Translations under genes and position numbers: made by a program | Part shown: positions 48,401 to 64,000 of the stretch, piece by piece | Layout of the letters: every line of letters starts with the position of its first letter | How positions within the stretch are numbered: the stretch's first letter is position 1 | Source: Caprimulgus europaeus | Taxonomy: Eukaryota; Chordata; Aves; Caprimulgiformes; Caprimulgidae | Direction of reading: 5' to 3' | Assembly: GCA_907165065.1 (NCBI GenBank) | Contig: OU015525.1 | Coordinates: 48,533,037-48,597,036 of the forward strand | DNA: 64,000 nucleotides | Notes under the pieces: model-generated | What the model saw: the letters and a program-made list of their open reading frames with translations, nothing else | The model's database searches: none | What the model was told of the DNA's origin: nothing

Positions 48401-51400
48401 TTTGTATCATATACATTTGTTATGTTTTTATTTAATAAAGCCTGGTTTTCTCTCTAAATGAGTATCTAGGAAGAATAGTGTTAAACTGTGCTTAATATAT
48501 GGAATTCAATACAGTTAGTTCTGATCATTTTGTGAGTGGGGTATGTTTGCCTTAGCATGAGCAGCTGGTGCCTGTGCAGGTTTTCTGTCTGTACTCCTGT
48601 GTTTGCTCCAGGAGGGCACAAGTCTTCAGTAGTGTCCCTGTGCCATCCCCCAGCCCTTGGGGAGTCCCGGAGATGTCCTAGAGCATCTCAAGTGGTACCA
48701 GACACCAGTGTTTAGGCGGCTGAATCGCATCCTGGCTGTCATATATTAAAGGTTTGTCACGTAGTATTTTTGAGGATTTCACTGGCTGCAGTTAAAGTAT
48801 CTGTTTTCACATATGTGGATTAATTATTCCTTATGCCACTATTTATGGGGCTATATTGCTTCTGTACTGTATCTCAGTTCTCTTCCTTTCTTTTCTCTCT
48901 AACTCCTCCACAGAAATACATCTGACATACTGTTGGTTTTGGTATGGCTGCAGGGATGATTGCACCATGACAACACCTAATTTAATAAACAATAAAGCCG
49001 CTGTTTTGTATATGTAAAGTTTGCCAATGGAAATAATGTTATCTGTGTGTTTTTTATCACCCCCACCACCAGCAGAATGTGCAGATGTGGCTTTGGCATT
49101 TCTAACATATGCATTAAGTGTTATTTATTGCTCAGAGCCACTGTCTAAGCTGTTTTAGGTGGACTTTCCTGTCCTCTTAACTGATTAGCGCACAGGCTTT
49201 GTATGAACTGATTTGGTTAATGGTGTGATTTTCCTAGTTACTGAAATGCTTAAATCATTTCAACCTCTAGCATGGAAGCAGTTAAACATGTAAATGTATG
49301 GGAATGAGTTATACGGGTATAAACACGTCTTTCTAAGTAAGCACATGTGTGTGTCCACACTAGGAATCACAGCAATGTAATTGTAATGTGTTTAAGTTAG
49401 AGTTAATCCAAACAAGAGCAGTGCACAGTCCTGTGTTTCTCATACTAAATTCTGTGTTCATAACACCCACACCTTCTTTGCTTCTGTTGTGTATACTCTT
49501 ATGCTATCCGGATTGCCTTTCTCAAACAATTTATAACCTAGGATGTTAGTCAGGAAGTGCCATTTTCAGTCTAGGTGGAAGAATCTCTGAGCAGGTGAGC
49601 TAAGAAGTAAAGCAAAACACATATGTTCGAGTGAAGTATAATAATTGTGTTACTGCCTTGCAGCTTCTCTTGTTGCTATTGAAGTCAGCTTTATAGGAAA
49701 ATAACATTACTAGGGCAGCCAGGGCAACCTTAGTTTGTAGTCTTCGTGGTGTATGTGTAGTCATACCATCTCCAATACTTGGTTGCCTGCTGCTGTGGAC
49801 AGAGAAATGTGGTGCTTAATTAATAAACAGGTCATCAGCATCTCCTGTTCCTCCTCATGTGTCCTTGGGCTGTATTTTCTGTGTATTATTTAAGTCCTGT
49901 TCTGAAGAGTCATTCTTGCATGATTTCTTTGCAGCATTCTTTAGTCTAATACTTTCTTGCTTCACTCAAAGGAGCTCAAAAAAACCAAGACAGGCATGCT
50001 TAGTGGTAGCATCGCGCAGGAAATCTGACACACGCTCGGACAGAGTTCATTCCTCCAGGGCAGCCCCTGTCTGCCTTGCCTGTGTTCCCTTCCTGCAACC
50101 CCTTCCTCATCCACTAGACCTTCTCCTGCTCCTCCAACAGATAAAGCAGGGGTCCCATGGGTGACAGTCTGCTACGCTCTACAACCCTGGCTTCTCCCCA
50201 AGTTGCATGCTGCCTGGATTGATGGTGCTGTGGGAAAACAGTAGGTCATTAAAGATCAAGTCTAAAGTGCAAAGGGAAGGTTGCAAATGAAAGTTGCGGG
50301 AGCATCTGTAATATTTGAAATATCTTAACTCATGAATCTTGTTTTGACTACCTTAATAATGTTCTTTAGATGTGTATGTTTTTCCCTTTGTCTATTCTTG
50401 TAGGGCTTTAAAATAGCAGGCTGATCATCCTTTCCACCTTCCCTGGCAAATTTGTCTTGTGACAGTCCGAGCCCAAGTTCAGCAGCAGGGCTGAAACCTG
50501 TTAAACTGTTTTACAGGCTTCTGCTGCACAAGCTACCAGTAGCAAATCATTGTCCTCTGCGTGAACTGCACTCGAGAAGGATGTTATGAACTCTGCAAGT
50601 GACTTTCACGGGTATTTATTGAGAGCAGAGGAGTGAGGATGTTTGGGAGTATTTTCCATTCTGGGCTCTGGAGGACAGTGTTTTCTGGGGACACAGGCTC
50701 ACTGTAGTTAACAACTAAAGGTTTTAGAAGCACTTTATCTCTCTGAATTTTGTTCTTTAATGAGAAGCTTTTACTTAGATTTTAATGTAGAAGTGGCCTC
50801 TTCCTCTCTTGAGAAGCATAGGAAGTCCCCATAGGATCCCCTGTACAGCACGCAGAGGTTCGTTGCACAATCTCTTACCTTTATGGGCTGCAATGTAGAA
50901 GGAGTTTGTGCAACACTTGCAAAGGGAAGGGCAAGTGTGTTCTTGTCCTGTCTATGGAAACGAGTTGTCCTTTCCCTTAGAGGAGGCAGCAGGTAACAAA
51001 ACAAGATAGAATTTCTGGCTAAGTAGCCAAAGTTGTGGAGATCTTGGAAAGCTTTATTTGTTATGGTTGCACTGCAGTGACTGTTGTTTACAGGGCACGG
51101 GCTCCAGGCATATGAAGGGTGATGCCTGGTTCCCAAAGTAACATTCTGGAAAGGGGCAGAGTTGGCAATATCATAACACTTCTTACATAGCATATACGTG
51201 CTTAGTTGGGAATTCTATCCATTGAGAACTTGTTTTGCTGATAGTTTTTGAAAAGATTTAATGGAAAATCTCAGTGTTTCCTAATTTCCAGTGATCTGTA
51301 CGTGGAATTTTCATGCTGAGCCTTCTCGAGGGTACAGAGGAAATACATAGAGCTAACAGTGGTTTGAATGAAATTAATGAAAGCTGGGGGGCAAACATGA

Positions 51401-51443
51401 TGTACGAAGGAATACATCAAAGAATTTCTGCCATTCTGAGAAG

Positions 51444-51483
51444 GTTTGGTTGGTGGGTGTTTTTTGGGGTTTTTTTTTTTTCC
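51444..51483. repeat. T/G-rich tract
   Basis: GGTTTGG units passing into T6G4T12, then C5. Same class as 1818-1883. Confidence 0.75.
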
Positions 51484-51894
51484 CCCAGTGTCCAGATTTT
51501 TTGAAAGGAAAGTGGCTCTGGTATCTTTTTTAAGTTGCATTTAAACAGTATTCTCTCTTTGTGGAATCTATGTTTACAGATTTATCAATAGGACTTTGAA
51601 GATGGGTTGCTAACATGTCCTTTTTTAAGGAAAATCAGCAGGCTTAAAGGACAGTGGGTTGGAGTTACTATATTTTTGCTTTTTACTTAAACATGATCCC
51701 AAGACACAAGTTCTACTTTATTACATTGCTGCCTGCAAAAGGGTTTAGTGTTCTGAATATATAGATTATCATGGCCTTTGGGATGTTGTGCATTCACTGG
51801 TTTAGCTACTTTCTGGCTTTTGGTATTGAATGATAAATGCTCCGGTTCTGCTCCTGTCCTCCATTATCTGTACTCGCAGCAAACCTGACCATCT

Positions 51895-52250
51895 TAAACA
51901 TGATTAAAGTATAATTCAAAAATTATTAGCTAATTATGACGCAAAGTACTTAATTTGCCATTGCACCCTAATAACTTAAAGGTACTCCTGATAACTTGGT
52001 AATAACCATATCATAAGCAAAAGGACACGGTTGCTACTAACTTAATAGGCAGCTTCCCTCAAGATAAAACATAAATAATGTACCTCAATGAAATCGGATT
52101 CGAGCTTAGTAAAATTATCTTGGCAAGCAAAGAGAATATTTGTTAATTTTTCTGTGAAATGTTATCATTGCCAAGAAAACTTGGTTACAAAAAACAGAGA
52201 TGGAGAAAGTATTTGCATGAATAATGGATTTAACATTTCATTGGTTTAAA
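51895..52250. other. AT-rich, conserved-element-like intron segment
   Basis: About 350 bases dense in ATTA/TAAT homeodomain cores (TTATTAGCTAATTATG, CCTAATAAC, GGTAATAACC), with AACATTTCATTGG and two copies of TGGCAAG/TTGCCAAGAAAA. No ORF or simple repeat explains it. A candidate enhancer only by appearance. Confidence 0.2.
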
Positions 52251-55200
52251 TGATTTTAGAAAAAGTGGTTTTGATATGCGCTGGAAAACTAAGAAGTTTT
52301 TAAGGACTTATTTGCAAGATGCCAAACACTGTAGGAGATGTGGAGCTTAATGAGACGATGAGAGAGGAGTGGTGGCAGGTATCTGCAGCTTCTGCCCCTG
52401 CTCTGGGTCTCCTTGACATGGCACATGAGGTGGGTCAATCAGAGAGCCAGACGGTTGAAGAAGTGTCTCAGGGTCCTAGAAGAAGAGAGGGGCTGCGGTA
52501 CTGCTCTGCAGATAGTGGTTTGGCTGAAGAGACAGCCTGGTTTGGGGTTGTAAGACTTAACGTTTCTGGAGATGGGTCCATATGGTAGCAAAAGGGCTTA
52601 AATGAGTGCTTCATATCTGGAAACAAGTAAAACTGTGAGGGTCAGGGATAGATGGGATGTCTTGGCAAGTGTCAGCAGCTTCAGTGTCTGTCAGATGGAG
52701 GAACCTCACTTTGCCAAAAATGATAGGGACTGAGGAGGTGAGGATCCTGGTTTGGGGTGGGGGAACAGCTGGAGAGCAGAGGGCAGGCCCCTCTCAGCCT
52801 CATCTGAAGCCTGTAATGCAACCTAGAGGTTCAGGAGGTTTGGCTGCCACGGTATTGAAATCACTTTTAAAACGCTTACCTGCCCAGCTTTTATATGAAA
52901 AGATGCAGATTTGCATTGCAGCCTGTTCCTCTTATCTGTCTGTATCTCTTTGGTATACCTGAGCAGAGAGGTGGTGTATGGTAAACAGAAACTCCCTGGC
53001 CCATTGTCTGCGGTCTGGGGATAGTGCTCTCCTGGCCTCACCCTTGCTGCCGTCGTGCGATGTGGGAGATGGTTTCCATCTGCCCACATATATAGTTTTC
53101 TAGCCATGAGTCAACAGCTCTTGACATCCCATCCCAGCTATTTATTCCTTTCTTTTCTAAAATGTCAGCATTTCTCCAAGTGCTGTTTGGGTCTGGGTGA
53201 ATGATGGCCCTGAATTTGGGAACGGGCATTTTAACATTCCAGGAGAAGGCTGTGACAGAGCCTACAATTTTTGGCCTACTTCTGTTGGCCTTTTGGGCAC
53301 CCAGCACCCACCATGAGGCTGTCAACCAGCACGTTATGTACACCAAGGGGAGTTCCTGTATTAGCTGTATTTCACAGTGTAATTATTACTTCTGGTGTGA
53401 ATCTCCGGAGTTGTAAGATCACCTGTTTAGCAGGAAAATACAGGCTTTAAATTTTCTTGGAAAAACTTCCTTTTCAGGAAAAGAGAGATTAGGGTGTTGC
53501 TATTGATTTCTGGAGCCGTAGCCATCCATTTTTTAGTTCACCCCAATGTTTCCTGTGACCCACATGTCCTCTTTTGTTCAGCTGTCATTTAGTTACACGT
53601 CTCATCATCTCCATGCTCATCCACAGCATAGGAAGCCATAGTTCACGCTTGTGTAAGTAGCATTCCTGCAAAAATCACTACGCAGTGTTGTGCAATTTAT
53701 TATTTTCCAGTTAATGTGTCAGTTTGTCCGTGCGGGTTAGGTCCAATGACTATCAGTTCATTTTGTAACATCTCTGATTTGCTTTCATCTCTGCTCCTTG
53801 TGCTGCCTCAGATCAGACAGGTTATAGCAAATCTCATGCTTCGGGTTTTTTTTTCCCCTCTCTGATGCATTCCCTGACAATACCACCTCACTCATCACTT
53901 CTGACCCTCCCATCTGTTCCTCACATGCTTTACTCTGCATTTAAGACTATTCACCACTTCTTGTCTATCTCAATTTCTTCTAAATGTTTTATTAGCCCTC
54001 TGAGCTTGCCCTTATCTTTTCTTTTGCTTCCACGCTCAAATAACAATCTTGAGATGTTTGAAATTATCTCCATGTAAATGATTCAGTTCTTTAATCTTTA
54101 GCAAATATTTCCACAAAGGTTTGACATCCTTCTACCCAGTATCTGGGATTTATTTGTTCTTTAAAATGCCATGTAACATTTTATTTTAAGTCTCATAAGA
54201 ACTGTTGTTTTAATACCTCCTCCCATCCATCCTTCTTGCGCTGTCTTTTTAGCTTCTATATGAATACCTTTTCTATAGAAAGTTTAATGAGATTTTAGGT
54301 TTTAATACATTTTTCCCCTGTTACCTTTGCTTTGTAATCATTGTATTCACGCTGCTTCTGATAATGTAGGAACTGTCTGTGCCAAGGAATTCCTAAGACT
54401 CATAGACATGAAGCTTTAATTTAAAAGTAAGGAGGAAAAGATAAGAACAAATTATAATAGCACTGAGAGCAAGAGATTACAACAGGCTATTTGGTTAAAG
54501 TGCGGTTTTCATAATATATGTTCCTGAAAATTGCAAATGTATTCTGTTATATCGTGTTTATGAGCCAACTTTTGTTATGCAGAGGTATAAAGATTGCTAG
54601 GTATTCAGTCACTGTGGATCCAAATGATGTCAGGTATTCAAAAAGGAGAGCAGGTTGTTACTGTGAAAGTGGTCCTTTGAAAAAAGAATAGAAACCTCAT
54701 CATTCTCCACTTGGGTAGGCTAGCATTTCTCCCTGGTGTGGACACCTCTTCAAATGTGCTAGCTTCTAGAGGACAGTGCAAAATTATGTAATTTAGACAT
54801 ACGAGGAAGTAAAATTAAATAGCCATGAGATGAGCATACTATTAAACAGATCTAATTTATAATGGGCTCTTATGCAAATTGCCTTTGAGCACTTAGTAAA
54901 AGAAAATGAAAAGAAATTAATAAGGACAACGTGGACCAAAAAGTCACAGAGGGAAAAAAAAAAGTAAAAGTCTATTCCAGCTAAGTCTCCGCACACCCCA
55001 GAGTGTTAAATAAGCAATCCCATTAGCCATATAAATATCATTATGTGATCATAAAACTTGCTTTCGCTTATCCTTTTAAGGGCCAAACCTCTCTTCACTT
55101 TGCCACAGTGGCTCCAACCAGGTGAGCAAGATTTCAACAAAAATACTTTTTTCTTTGCCATATAATTCATTGTTAGTGGGAGAGAGATGTATTTTCATGA

Positions 55201-58200
55201 GTGCTTTCCCATTGCCAGCCACTGAATATTGGACCTCGGTGGAGTCCCAGGCAGTTACTTGACCCACCATTACCATGGGATTGCGGGTGCCAAGGCATCA
55301 CAGTGCTTGTCCTGCTGCTCAGTTCCCTCTGCTGAGTTATTAAACACCAGTAGTTTTCCTCCCTTTTTGTTGTTCTGCAAAAGACACGGAGAGCAAGGAA
55401 AGCTGACAGCTTAGAACTCTTGAAAATAGTTTATTGCAAAAAAAAATCAGTTTTGAGTTTTTATCCTCTGATAATTGTAATAATATGAGAAATAGCATAT
55501 TGAATATATAGAATAATAAGGAATCTGTGTTTTCTCAGGGAAAAAAGACTAGATTTGTTTCTACCTTAGACTGAAAATAATGCAATATCCTGCATGCTTG
55601 CAGATATCAAAGCTTGCTGCTTTTCCATGTTCTTTGCATCTTTGTGTTTACAAAAGGGAAGAATTTTAGCTCTGTCCATGGAAGCTGCTAAAACAATCTG
55701 CAGAACTGTGTCATTTTTCTTAGTGTTAAGGTATGTGATAGTTGACATATTAATATTGGCCATTTTGTTCCTAATTATTGCTGCTTTCCCAAATTCTCAA
55801 CTGAGGCAGAGTATACTAAAGGGAAGTCTTTCTCTTTATGTGTATTAAAAATATACGGAAGTATTTAAACACTGAGAGAGTAAGGTTATAAACACTTCCA
55901 CTATGTATACAGTGTTGCTGCAGACTGAGTATATTTTTATACTTGACAAACAGGACTTATTTCTGAAGAATCTGAAAAATCCTGGAAGCAATGTCATCAT
56001 CCTGTGCTAGCTTTTGCTCTAGAAACGCTGCTGTGGGAATTCTGGTCTGTAGGGAGGAGGATCCCTACAGTATTTTACAGAAGTAAAACATTGATCTCTT
56101 CCATATCCAGTTGTTTTCTCCCCACTAAAACCAGACTCGTGGCTGTACCTGTTTTGTGTCCTTAAAGTAAAACCAAATTCTCTGACAGAAGCTGAGTTTT
56201 CCACTGGTTATGTTTTCAGCCCTTGAAGCATTCAATTTCTGACAGTGGAATACGATACTTAAAGCCATAGACATTAATTATTACCCATTGGAGGTCGCAC
56301 TTTCAACCCATGGGACATTAATTTTCCTGCTATACAGAAAATTCCAGCCTGTTAGTTTTAATTAAATATTTCAGAAATACATTTTCTTGTAAATGGACTA
56401 CAGTTTCTTATCCTTTACCCTTGATATTTGGCTAATTCTGCGTATAATTATTAGGTTATTTTGCAAGCCTCCTTCAAAGCACTTTCCTGTTTGGAAATCC
56501 ATTCAGCTGTTACATATTTGTCATTAAAAAAAAGAAAAAAAATGTTTTCTTTGCCAATCACTGGCCAATGTTGACAAGAAGGAGATGGGGAAAAACCTCT
56601 TTCAGGTTTTCTTGGGAAGTGAAATTATACTAAACATGACTTAACAGTCCCTTCTCATGCCAGTGGATTGATGTCTCTTAAGTGTTTATAATTGCAGTGT
56701 GAGTCCAAGCAGGAGGAATAGCAGAGTGACAGGAAGGATGGTTACTCAAATATTGTTGTATAGAAAAGTTGCCAAGCAAGGCTCGGCAGGGAGCTTGCCA
56801 CTGTGCTTCCAGGAACCCAAGAGTACAGGAGGAGGCTGGAGGGTGAAGGTGTTGTTCATTCTCGGATCCTGGCATAGCCCAGTCTCCTCTCCTGATGGGT
56901 GTAGCTAATGTAGCATAGGAAAAAGACTATGCCACCAGATTTGGGTCTCATATTATCTCAAATCTCTCCCTGGAGACCACAGTGAAGGAAGGTGGAATCT
57001 GTATTTGTCCATCTGAAAAGGAAGAAGGCTTTAATTTTGTTTACAGAAGTGTCTCTGCTGGGGGTCTACCCTTCCAAAACTGTTTTAACATGTGAAAGTG
57101 CAGTTGTGTGTTGCACAATGATCCATTGAGGGGATCAGGAAGGGAATTGGGACTTTGCAATTCCTTGGGTTTTTCTGCTGCTGAAATTAGCAGTGCACTA
57201 AGGCAGCACTTTCTGTTAACATTTCCAGCCCAGACCCAGTATCTTTCAGGTCCCAGGTAGCAGTCCTGATGGTTGTGCGCTCTTGTCAGCATTATGGTTG
57301 TGTCAGAAGGCTCCATCCTCTGATACTATCTTGTTCTCCTAAACAATTAATAAAATGAAGACAAAATGCCTACAGGTTTAAAATATGTAATTATAGTAGT
57401 AATTTAGAACTAGGAAAATGCTGCAGAAACCAATTACCATTATACATTTCAGTAATGACTGACTTGGCCAAATATATATATTTTGTGTATGAATTCCATG
57501 ATAGATTCCAAGACAACATGCTTGAGTGTAGTGGAAAATTAATTCTAAATGCTGAGTGCATCCATATTAGACATAAATATCATCCCCCTAGTGAACAGGA
57601 ACCTCTATTATATGACTTGCTACAGCTTAAATTTTGAGCAGCAGGGCAGGCAGTAACAAGTATCTGAGGAAGAAAGATTTAATTGTTGTAAGGGATGGCT
57701 TTGAGAAAAAAATATCTTGTACCTGATCATTCAGCAAAATACATTTAATTCCTTTTACGTTGCAGAATTCATGTGACTTGAATTGATTCAGGCATTTCCT
57801 ACAGAATTGTAAATGACCAGTTGAGGTTAATGTGGTTTTATGTCTTTCATGGGCTTCACCTCTCCCACCTGGTGAGAAAGAATAGATGAGACTTGTATTC
57901 TGTTTACAACTTACTTCCAGGTGTACTACTGAGGTCCCTGAGGCACCGACATCACTTCAAACTCCATTTGGGTTGACCATACCATGTTCAAAGGGAAGGT
58001 GTATGACTGTGGGTGCCACCCAGTGTGTGGTCACCTGGAGCCCTGTCCCTCTGCAGTTCCCCAAGATCCTGCTGCAAGCCCTGCCACCTCCTCCTCTTTG
58101 GGAACCGCTTCTGTCTTTTGCCTCTTGAACCTTTCGTGGAGATCCCCTTCTGCTGGATGGGGCATCTCTCATCCTGGGACACTTCAGGCAGACAGGAAGG

Positions 58201-59229
58201 CAGATCACCTCCGGGTTTTTGGAGGGTTTTCTTCTGCTGGTGGTAGGGAATAGTTGTTTCTTCACTTCTTTTCTAACAAAAATAGTGTGTCATGACTGTT
58301 TGTTGTGCTCACTCTATCCTTTTCGTGAGAAGACAGACTTGTACCTTACCTACTCCACAAACTGAGTGTAATGAGGGAAAAAGGTGCTTATCGGTCCCCT
58401 AGCACCATGGTGACCTACAGTGATACTGTTGTATGCTCTTTGGTAACCTGCAGAGGTTTTACTGTGTTGGTTCCCAAAATAGATTGGTTATATTGGGACA
58501 AAAACTGCATATGAATGAGCCTTTTCATTAAAATAATGAAAACAGAATCTGCAGAATGTAACAGGTTGTGACAAGGCTCTGAAATCACATCCCAAACCGT
58601 CAGTAGTATTTCATGTGGAGTGCCTGTGTGACGTATCGCAAGTGAGCTATTTCAAGACTGTTTTGTTTACAGTTCAGGTGTTGGAAAGAATCAAAAAGCA
58701 CTTCCCTATTGCACATGCAGATGTATAAACAGGAGCACAAAATCAAACCTACCAGCCGCGCCTGGTGATTTCATTGGGAAACTGCCCGTGACTCAGGAGC
58801 GTTTTGCAAACGCCCCAGCACAGAAACACAGCGTGTATTTCATGTTGCTCTGGCAGGGGGTTTGTTCGCAGTTTTCAGCCCTTCCTGCTGCTCTAACAGG
58901 AGCAGGTTTGTGGGGCACACATCTAGAAAAAGTGTGTGCGTCCAGCAGTGGATGTTGCAAGAATTGTTGGCAAGCTGAGTCTCCCTAGGTGGCTGCATGG
59001 TTCTGGTGGTCGGTCTCAAAAAACTGAGGCATTTTTCCTGATTGTTTTAGAGCATGCTGATGGAGACCTGCCACAAACAGTTAATGCTTACTGTCAAATA
59101 GTTAGCTTGCATTGAAATGTTATAAACTTTGTATCCCCAGCTTCTTGTGCCCACAATGTGCTGCCTCCTCAGCTATGCCTGTCCAAGGGTTGGTTGCATT
59201 AAATTACATCCAAAAAATGAACTGGGTCT

Positions 59230-59278
59230 AAAAACAAACAAAACCCAAGCAAACAACCAAAAAAAAAAGAAAAAAAAT
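59230..59278. repeat. A/C-rich tract
   Basis: A-blocks separated by C (AAACAAACAAAACCC...), then A10GA7. It is the reverse-strand counterpart of the T/G-rich tracts, 440 bases upstream of the next exon. Confidence 0.8.
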
Positions 59279-59673
59279 TCCCAAGAGCAGTTTCCAAACT
59301 AAATCAGGCTCACCATGCAGTGCCCCAGAAAGCACAGTGAAGTCAATCAAGGGGGTTGGTGCATCTGAGGGGATGGGTTCTGCTTATAGGGGCTATTGAG
59401 AGAAGTGTCCAAAATCATCAAAGGGGTGTCGTATCACAAGGTGCAAATTTGGGTAACGAGGCTGGTGTGGGTGGTCCTGTCCCAGCTGCTTCCTCCTCCA
59501 CATCTCCTGCGGTGCTGTGCTGCTTAAAAGTTTCTGAGGCCATGCTGGACAACATCCAGCTGAAATTGTGGTTTGAAAACAGTCCTTTTCTTACAAAGTG
59601 AAGCCACAGAACTGCTTTGGTGAAGTCAGCACGAGGGGGTTTTGCGGAATTGGGCCATCTGAGCATCCACTGA

Positions 59674-62172
<2,499 letters not shown>

Positions 62173-62478
62173 GACTACAGTTTGTTATATGAAGAAGCAA
62201 AGTATTTCCAGCTTCAGCCCATGCTAGGAGAGATGGAAAGGTGGAAACAGGACCGGGAGAGTGGCCGCTTCTCGAAGTCTTGTGAGTGCCTGGTGGTGCG
62301 AGTTGCCCCAGACCTTGGCGAGAGGATTACACTGAGCGGTGACAAGTCATTGATAGAAGAAGTGTTTCCAGAAATCGGTGACGTGATGTGCAATTCTGTC
62401 AATGCTGGCTGGAATCACGACTCGACGCATGTCATCCGATTTCCACTGAATGGATACTGTCACCTCAACTCAGTTCAG
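62173..62478 (+). CDS. KCTD1: KCTD1 exon: C-terminal globular domain
   Basis: This exon has 102 codons, phase 0 at both ends, and encodes residues 104-205 of the short isoform. It begins after CTTTCAG with [18 protein letters not shown], the end of the BTB fold. A charged linker ([18 protein letters not shown]) follows, then the C-terminal domain [18 protein letters not shown] through [10 protein letters not shown], ending at TTCAG|GTAGGA. Compared with the human protein as I remember it, differences cluster in the linker (S106, G122, S133, K138, S139) and the rest is unchanged. Read-through of the donor would stop at 62518-62520. The remaining 52 residues (last exon, ending in an IKQEPLD-type tail) are not in the window; adding them gives 257, the known human length. 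Confidence 0.97.
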
Positions 62479-64000
62479 GTAGGAAGTCACATATGCATTT
62501 TTTGGAAGGGAGCCTGCTGACCAGGTACCAGTGGGTTGACCATCTGCTCTGTCAGTGGAGCGTTTTGATGAGCAAAATCAGCTGGAGGCTTTGAGCTAGT
62601 TATTTACTTCTATGAGTCAGGCCTGCTTTCTCAACTTAATTCACACATAACATAACCAAATCTCTTTGCAAGCAAACTACAGGAGTGTTAAAAACCTGCT
62701 TTAGGAGGTAAATGTTTGCGTCAGTATGGAGACATTGTATATTTGGGGAAACATTTTTTAGTATTTGAATACAAAGCAACCATTCAAGCCTGCTGCCAGT
62801 CCCTTGTCCTGCTTGTTATAAACTGTTTTCTGGATTGATGAGAGGGCACAAGGACATCTCAGTCCAGGGAGGGAAGATGCCACATCCCCACAGATCCTGT
62901 TGTGAGGGCATCAGGAGCTGTGCCTTCACCTGACAATGGTAGTGGAGATGGTCTGGTTTTCTATAGTCCACAGGAGCTCCAAAACTAAATAGAAGGAATG
63001 GAGGAGCAAAAAGGTGAAGTCCTGATCTCTTATTCTGGGGCAGTGGGGAGAAAGGGGAATTAATGTGAGAAAAAGGTGACTGGACAGTAGCATTGGCCAG
63101 CTGCTGAACGAGGCCCACGCTTCCACAGAGGGAGAACACAACCTTCTTCCTCCTTCCTCCTAAAACAAGACCCAGTATTTCTGGAGAAGAGAGCAGCCTG
63201 CAGGAGAAGGCATCTGTTGAATCTTACCCTTGTAGAGGGGACTTTGCCTCAGCCCCCTATGCAACCCCTTGAACTGGGGCATCCTAGGAGGGCTTTGATC
63301 CTTCAATGAGACTATTGGACAAGGCGTGTAATGTGAAGGGTGCTGTAGGGGGGAAGTTATCACATCTGTGCTTAAAAACTAGTGTGTCATTTTTCCAGTG
63401 TTAAACAGTTTTTTGCATTTGATAAAGGCCTCCTTAACACTGCTTGAATAAATCACCACATACTTTTTACTTTGTATGAAGACAACATGTTCAGTCTTCC
63501 TCCTTGCTGAGGTAACAAAAACAAAGGCATATCTGCTTATTGCAAATAGAGACCCATCTCTTTCTGTGGTCTTAGGGAAGACCCTCCTTTTACTTTCAGC
63601 AGTTTTTCCTTATTTATTGTGGCATAGTAGGGGAGGTAGCAATATCTAAAATCAGCAGCTGTTATGAAATGGGTAAGAAAAAATCTGGGAGACCAATGCG
63701 GGTAACTTCAAGAAGATTTATAATAAATTTGTAAGTTATAGCGTCATCTGTTTTATTCTTTGTTGGTTAAAAACAACCAACCTCACAGACCTGTCTCTAC
63801 CTAGTCAGCACATCCTGCACCGCCAGCATTTTGGAGTGAGAGCACTTCTTCCCATCTGGAATTGTCACTAGCACTATTGATGCTGTTTGGTTTAGACACT
63901 CCTCCCAAATGCTGCAAACTCATGAGCAAGTTCTGACACAGAAGAAACTTGCAAGCTGAGCTTGGCATCTTTCCATCTGCCAGGTCCTGCTGTCCAGGTG
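62479..64000 (+). other. KCTD1: KCTD1 last intron (5' part)
   Basis: Begins GTAGGA. I looked for the last exon (expected to start VLERLQQRGF) and did not find it. No other gene or recognisable repeat is visible. Confidence 0.8.

Noticed and set aside
50771-51193. 140-codon - strand ORF
   Set aside because: No recognisable domain; composition like surrounding intron.
52360-52760. Two similar stretches (TGGCAGGTATCTGCAGCTTC and TTGGCAAGTGTCAGCAGCTTC, each followed by CCTGGTTTGGGGT)
   Set aside because: Similarity is limited to short blocks with uneven spacing; not enough for a tandem duplication.
56260-56335. Repeated ACATTAATT around CCCATTGG/CCCATGGG
   Set aside because: Short direct repeat in AT-rich DNA; no structure or element boundary.
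63978-64000. CAG followed by GTCCTG at the window end, possible start of the last KCTD1 exon (VL...)
   Set aside because: The following codons read LSR rather than the expected ERLQQRG, so the match is two codons only.

Overview
The window is part of a vertebrate nuclear gene, most likely from a bird, and has no bacterial features. Four exons on the + strand belong to KCTD1 (BTB/POZ-domain transcriptional co-repressor). Only about 1% of the 64 kb codes for protein; the rest is intron. A bird is inferred from compact introns, T/G-rich simple tracts and the absence of any recognisable mammalian Alu or L1. Another sauropsid cannot be excluded.

Layout: (1) 1-386 is the 3' end of the large first coding exon of the long KCTD1 isoform. 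As I recall the literature, this isoform's N-terminus derives from a domesticated Crypton tyrosine recombinase; the recombinase core itself lies upstream of the window. (2) 387-32793 is a 32.4-kb intron. It holds a CpG- and CRE/TATA-containing candidate alternative promoter (about 1.2-1.6 kb), two fold-back elements (2805-2924 and 27692-27789), an antisense ORF with a splice donor (about 10.7-11.0 kb), a possible non-coding terminal exon (about 27.0-27.5 kb) and a CpG cluster just upstream of exon 2. (3) 32794-32972 carries the start codon of the short isoform (32809). (4) 32973-59720 is a 26.7-kb intron containing a decayed element that reads like the tyrosine recombinase of a DIRS-type retrotransposon (about 37.2-37.85 kb), plus several AT-rich stretches that look like conserved non-coding elements. 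(5) 59721-59865 encodes the rest of the BTB core. (6) 59866-62172 is a 2.3-kb intron. (7) 62173-62478 encodes the C-terminal globular domain. (8) From 62479 to the end is intron; the last coding exon, expected to have 52 codons, is beyond the window.

All splice junctions are GT/AG and phase-compatible (0, then 2, then 0, then 0). The three downstream exons encode residues 1-205 of the short isoform. Adding the usual 52-residue last exon gives 257, the known length of human KCTD1. The clearest unexpected finds are the DIRS-like recombinase relic and the 98-bp near-perfect hairpin.
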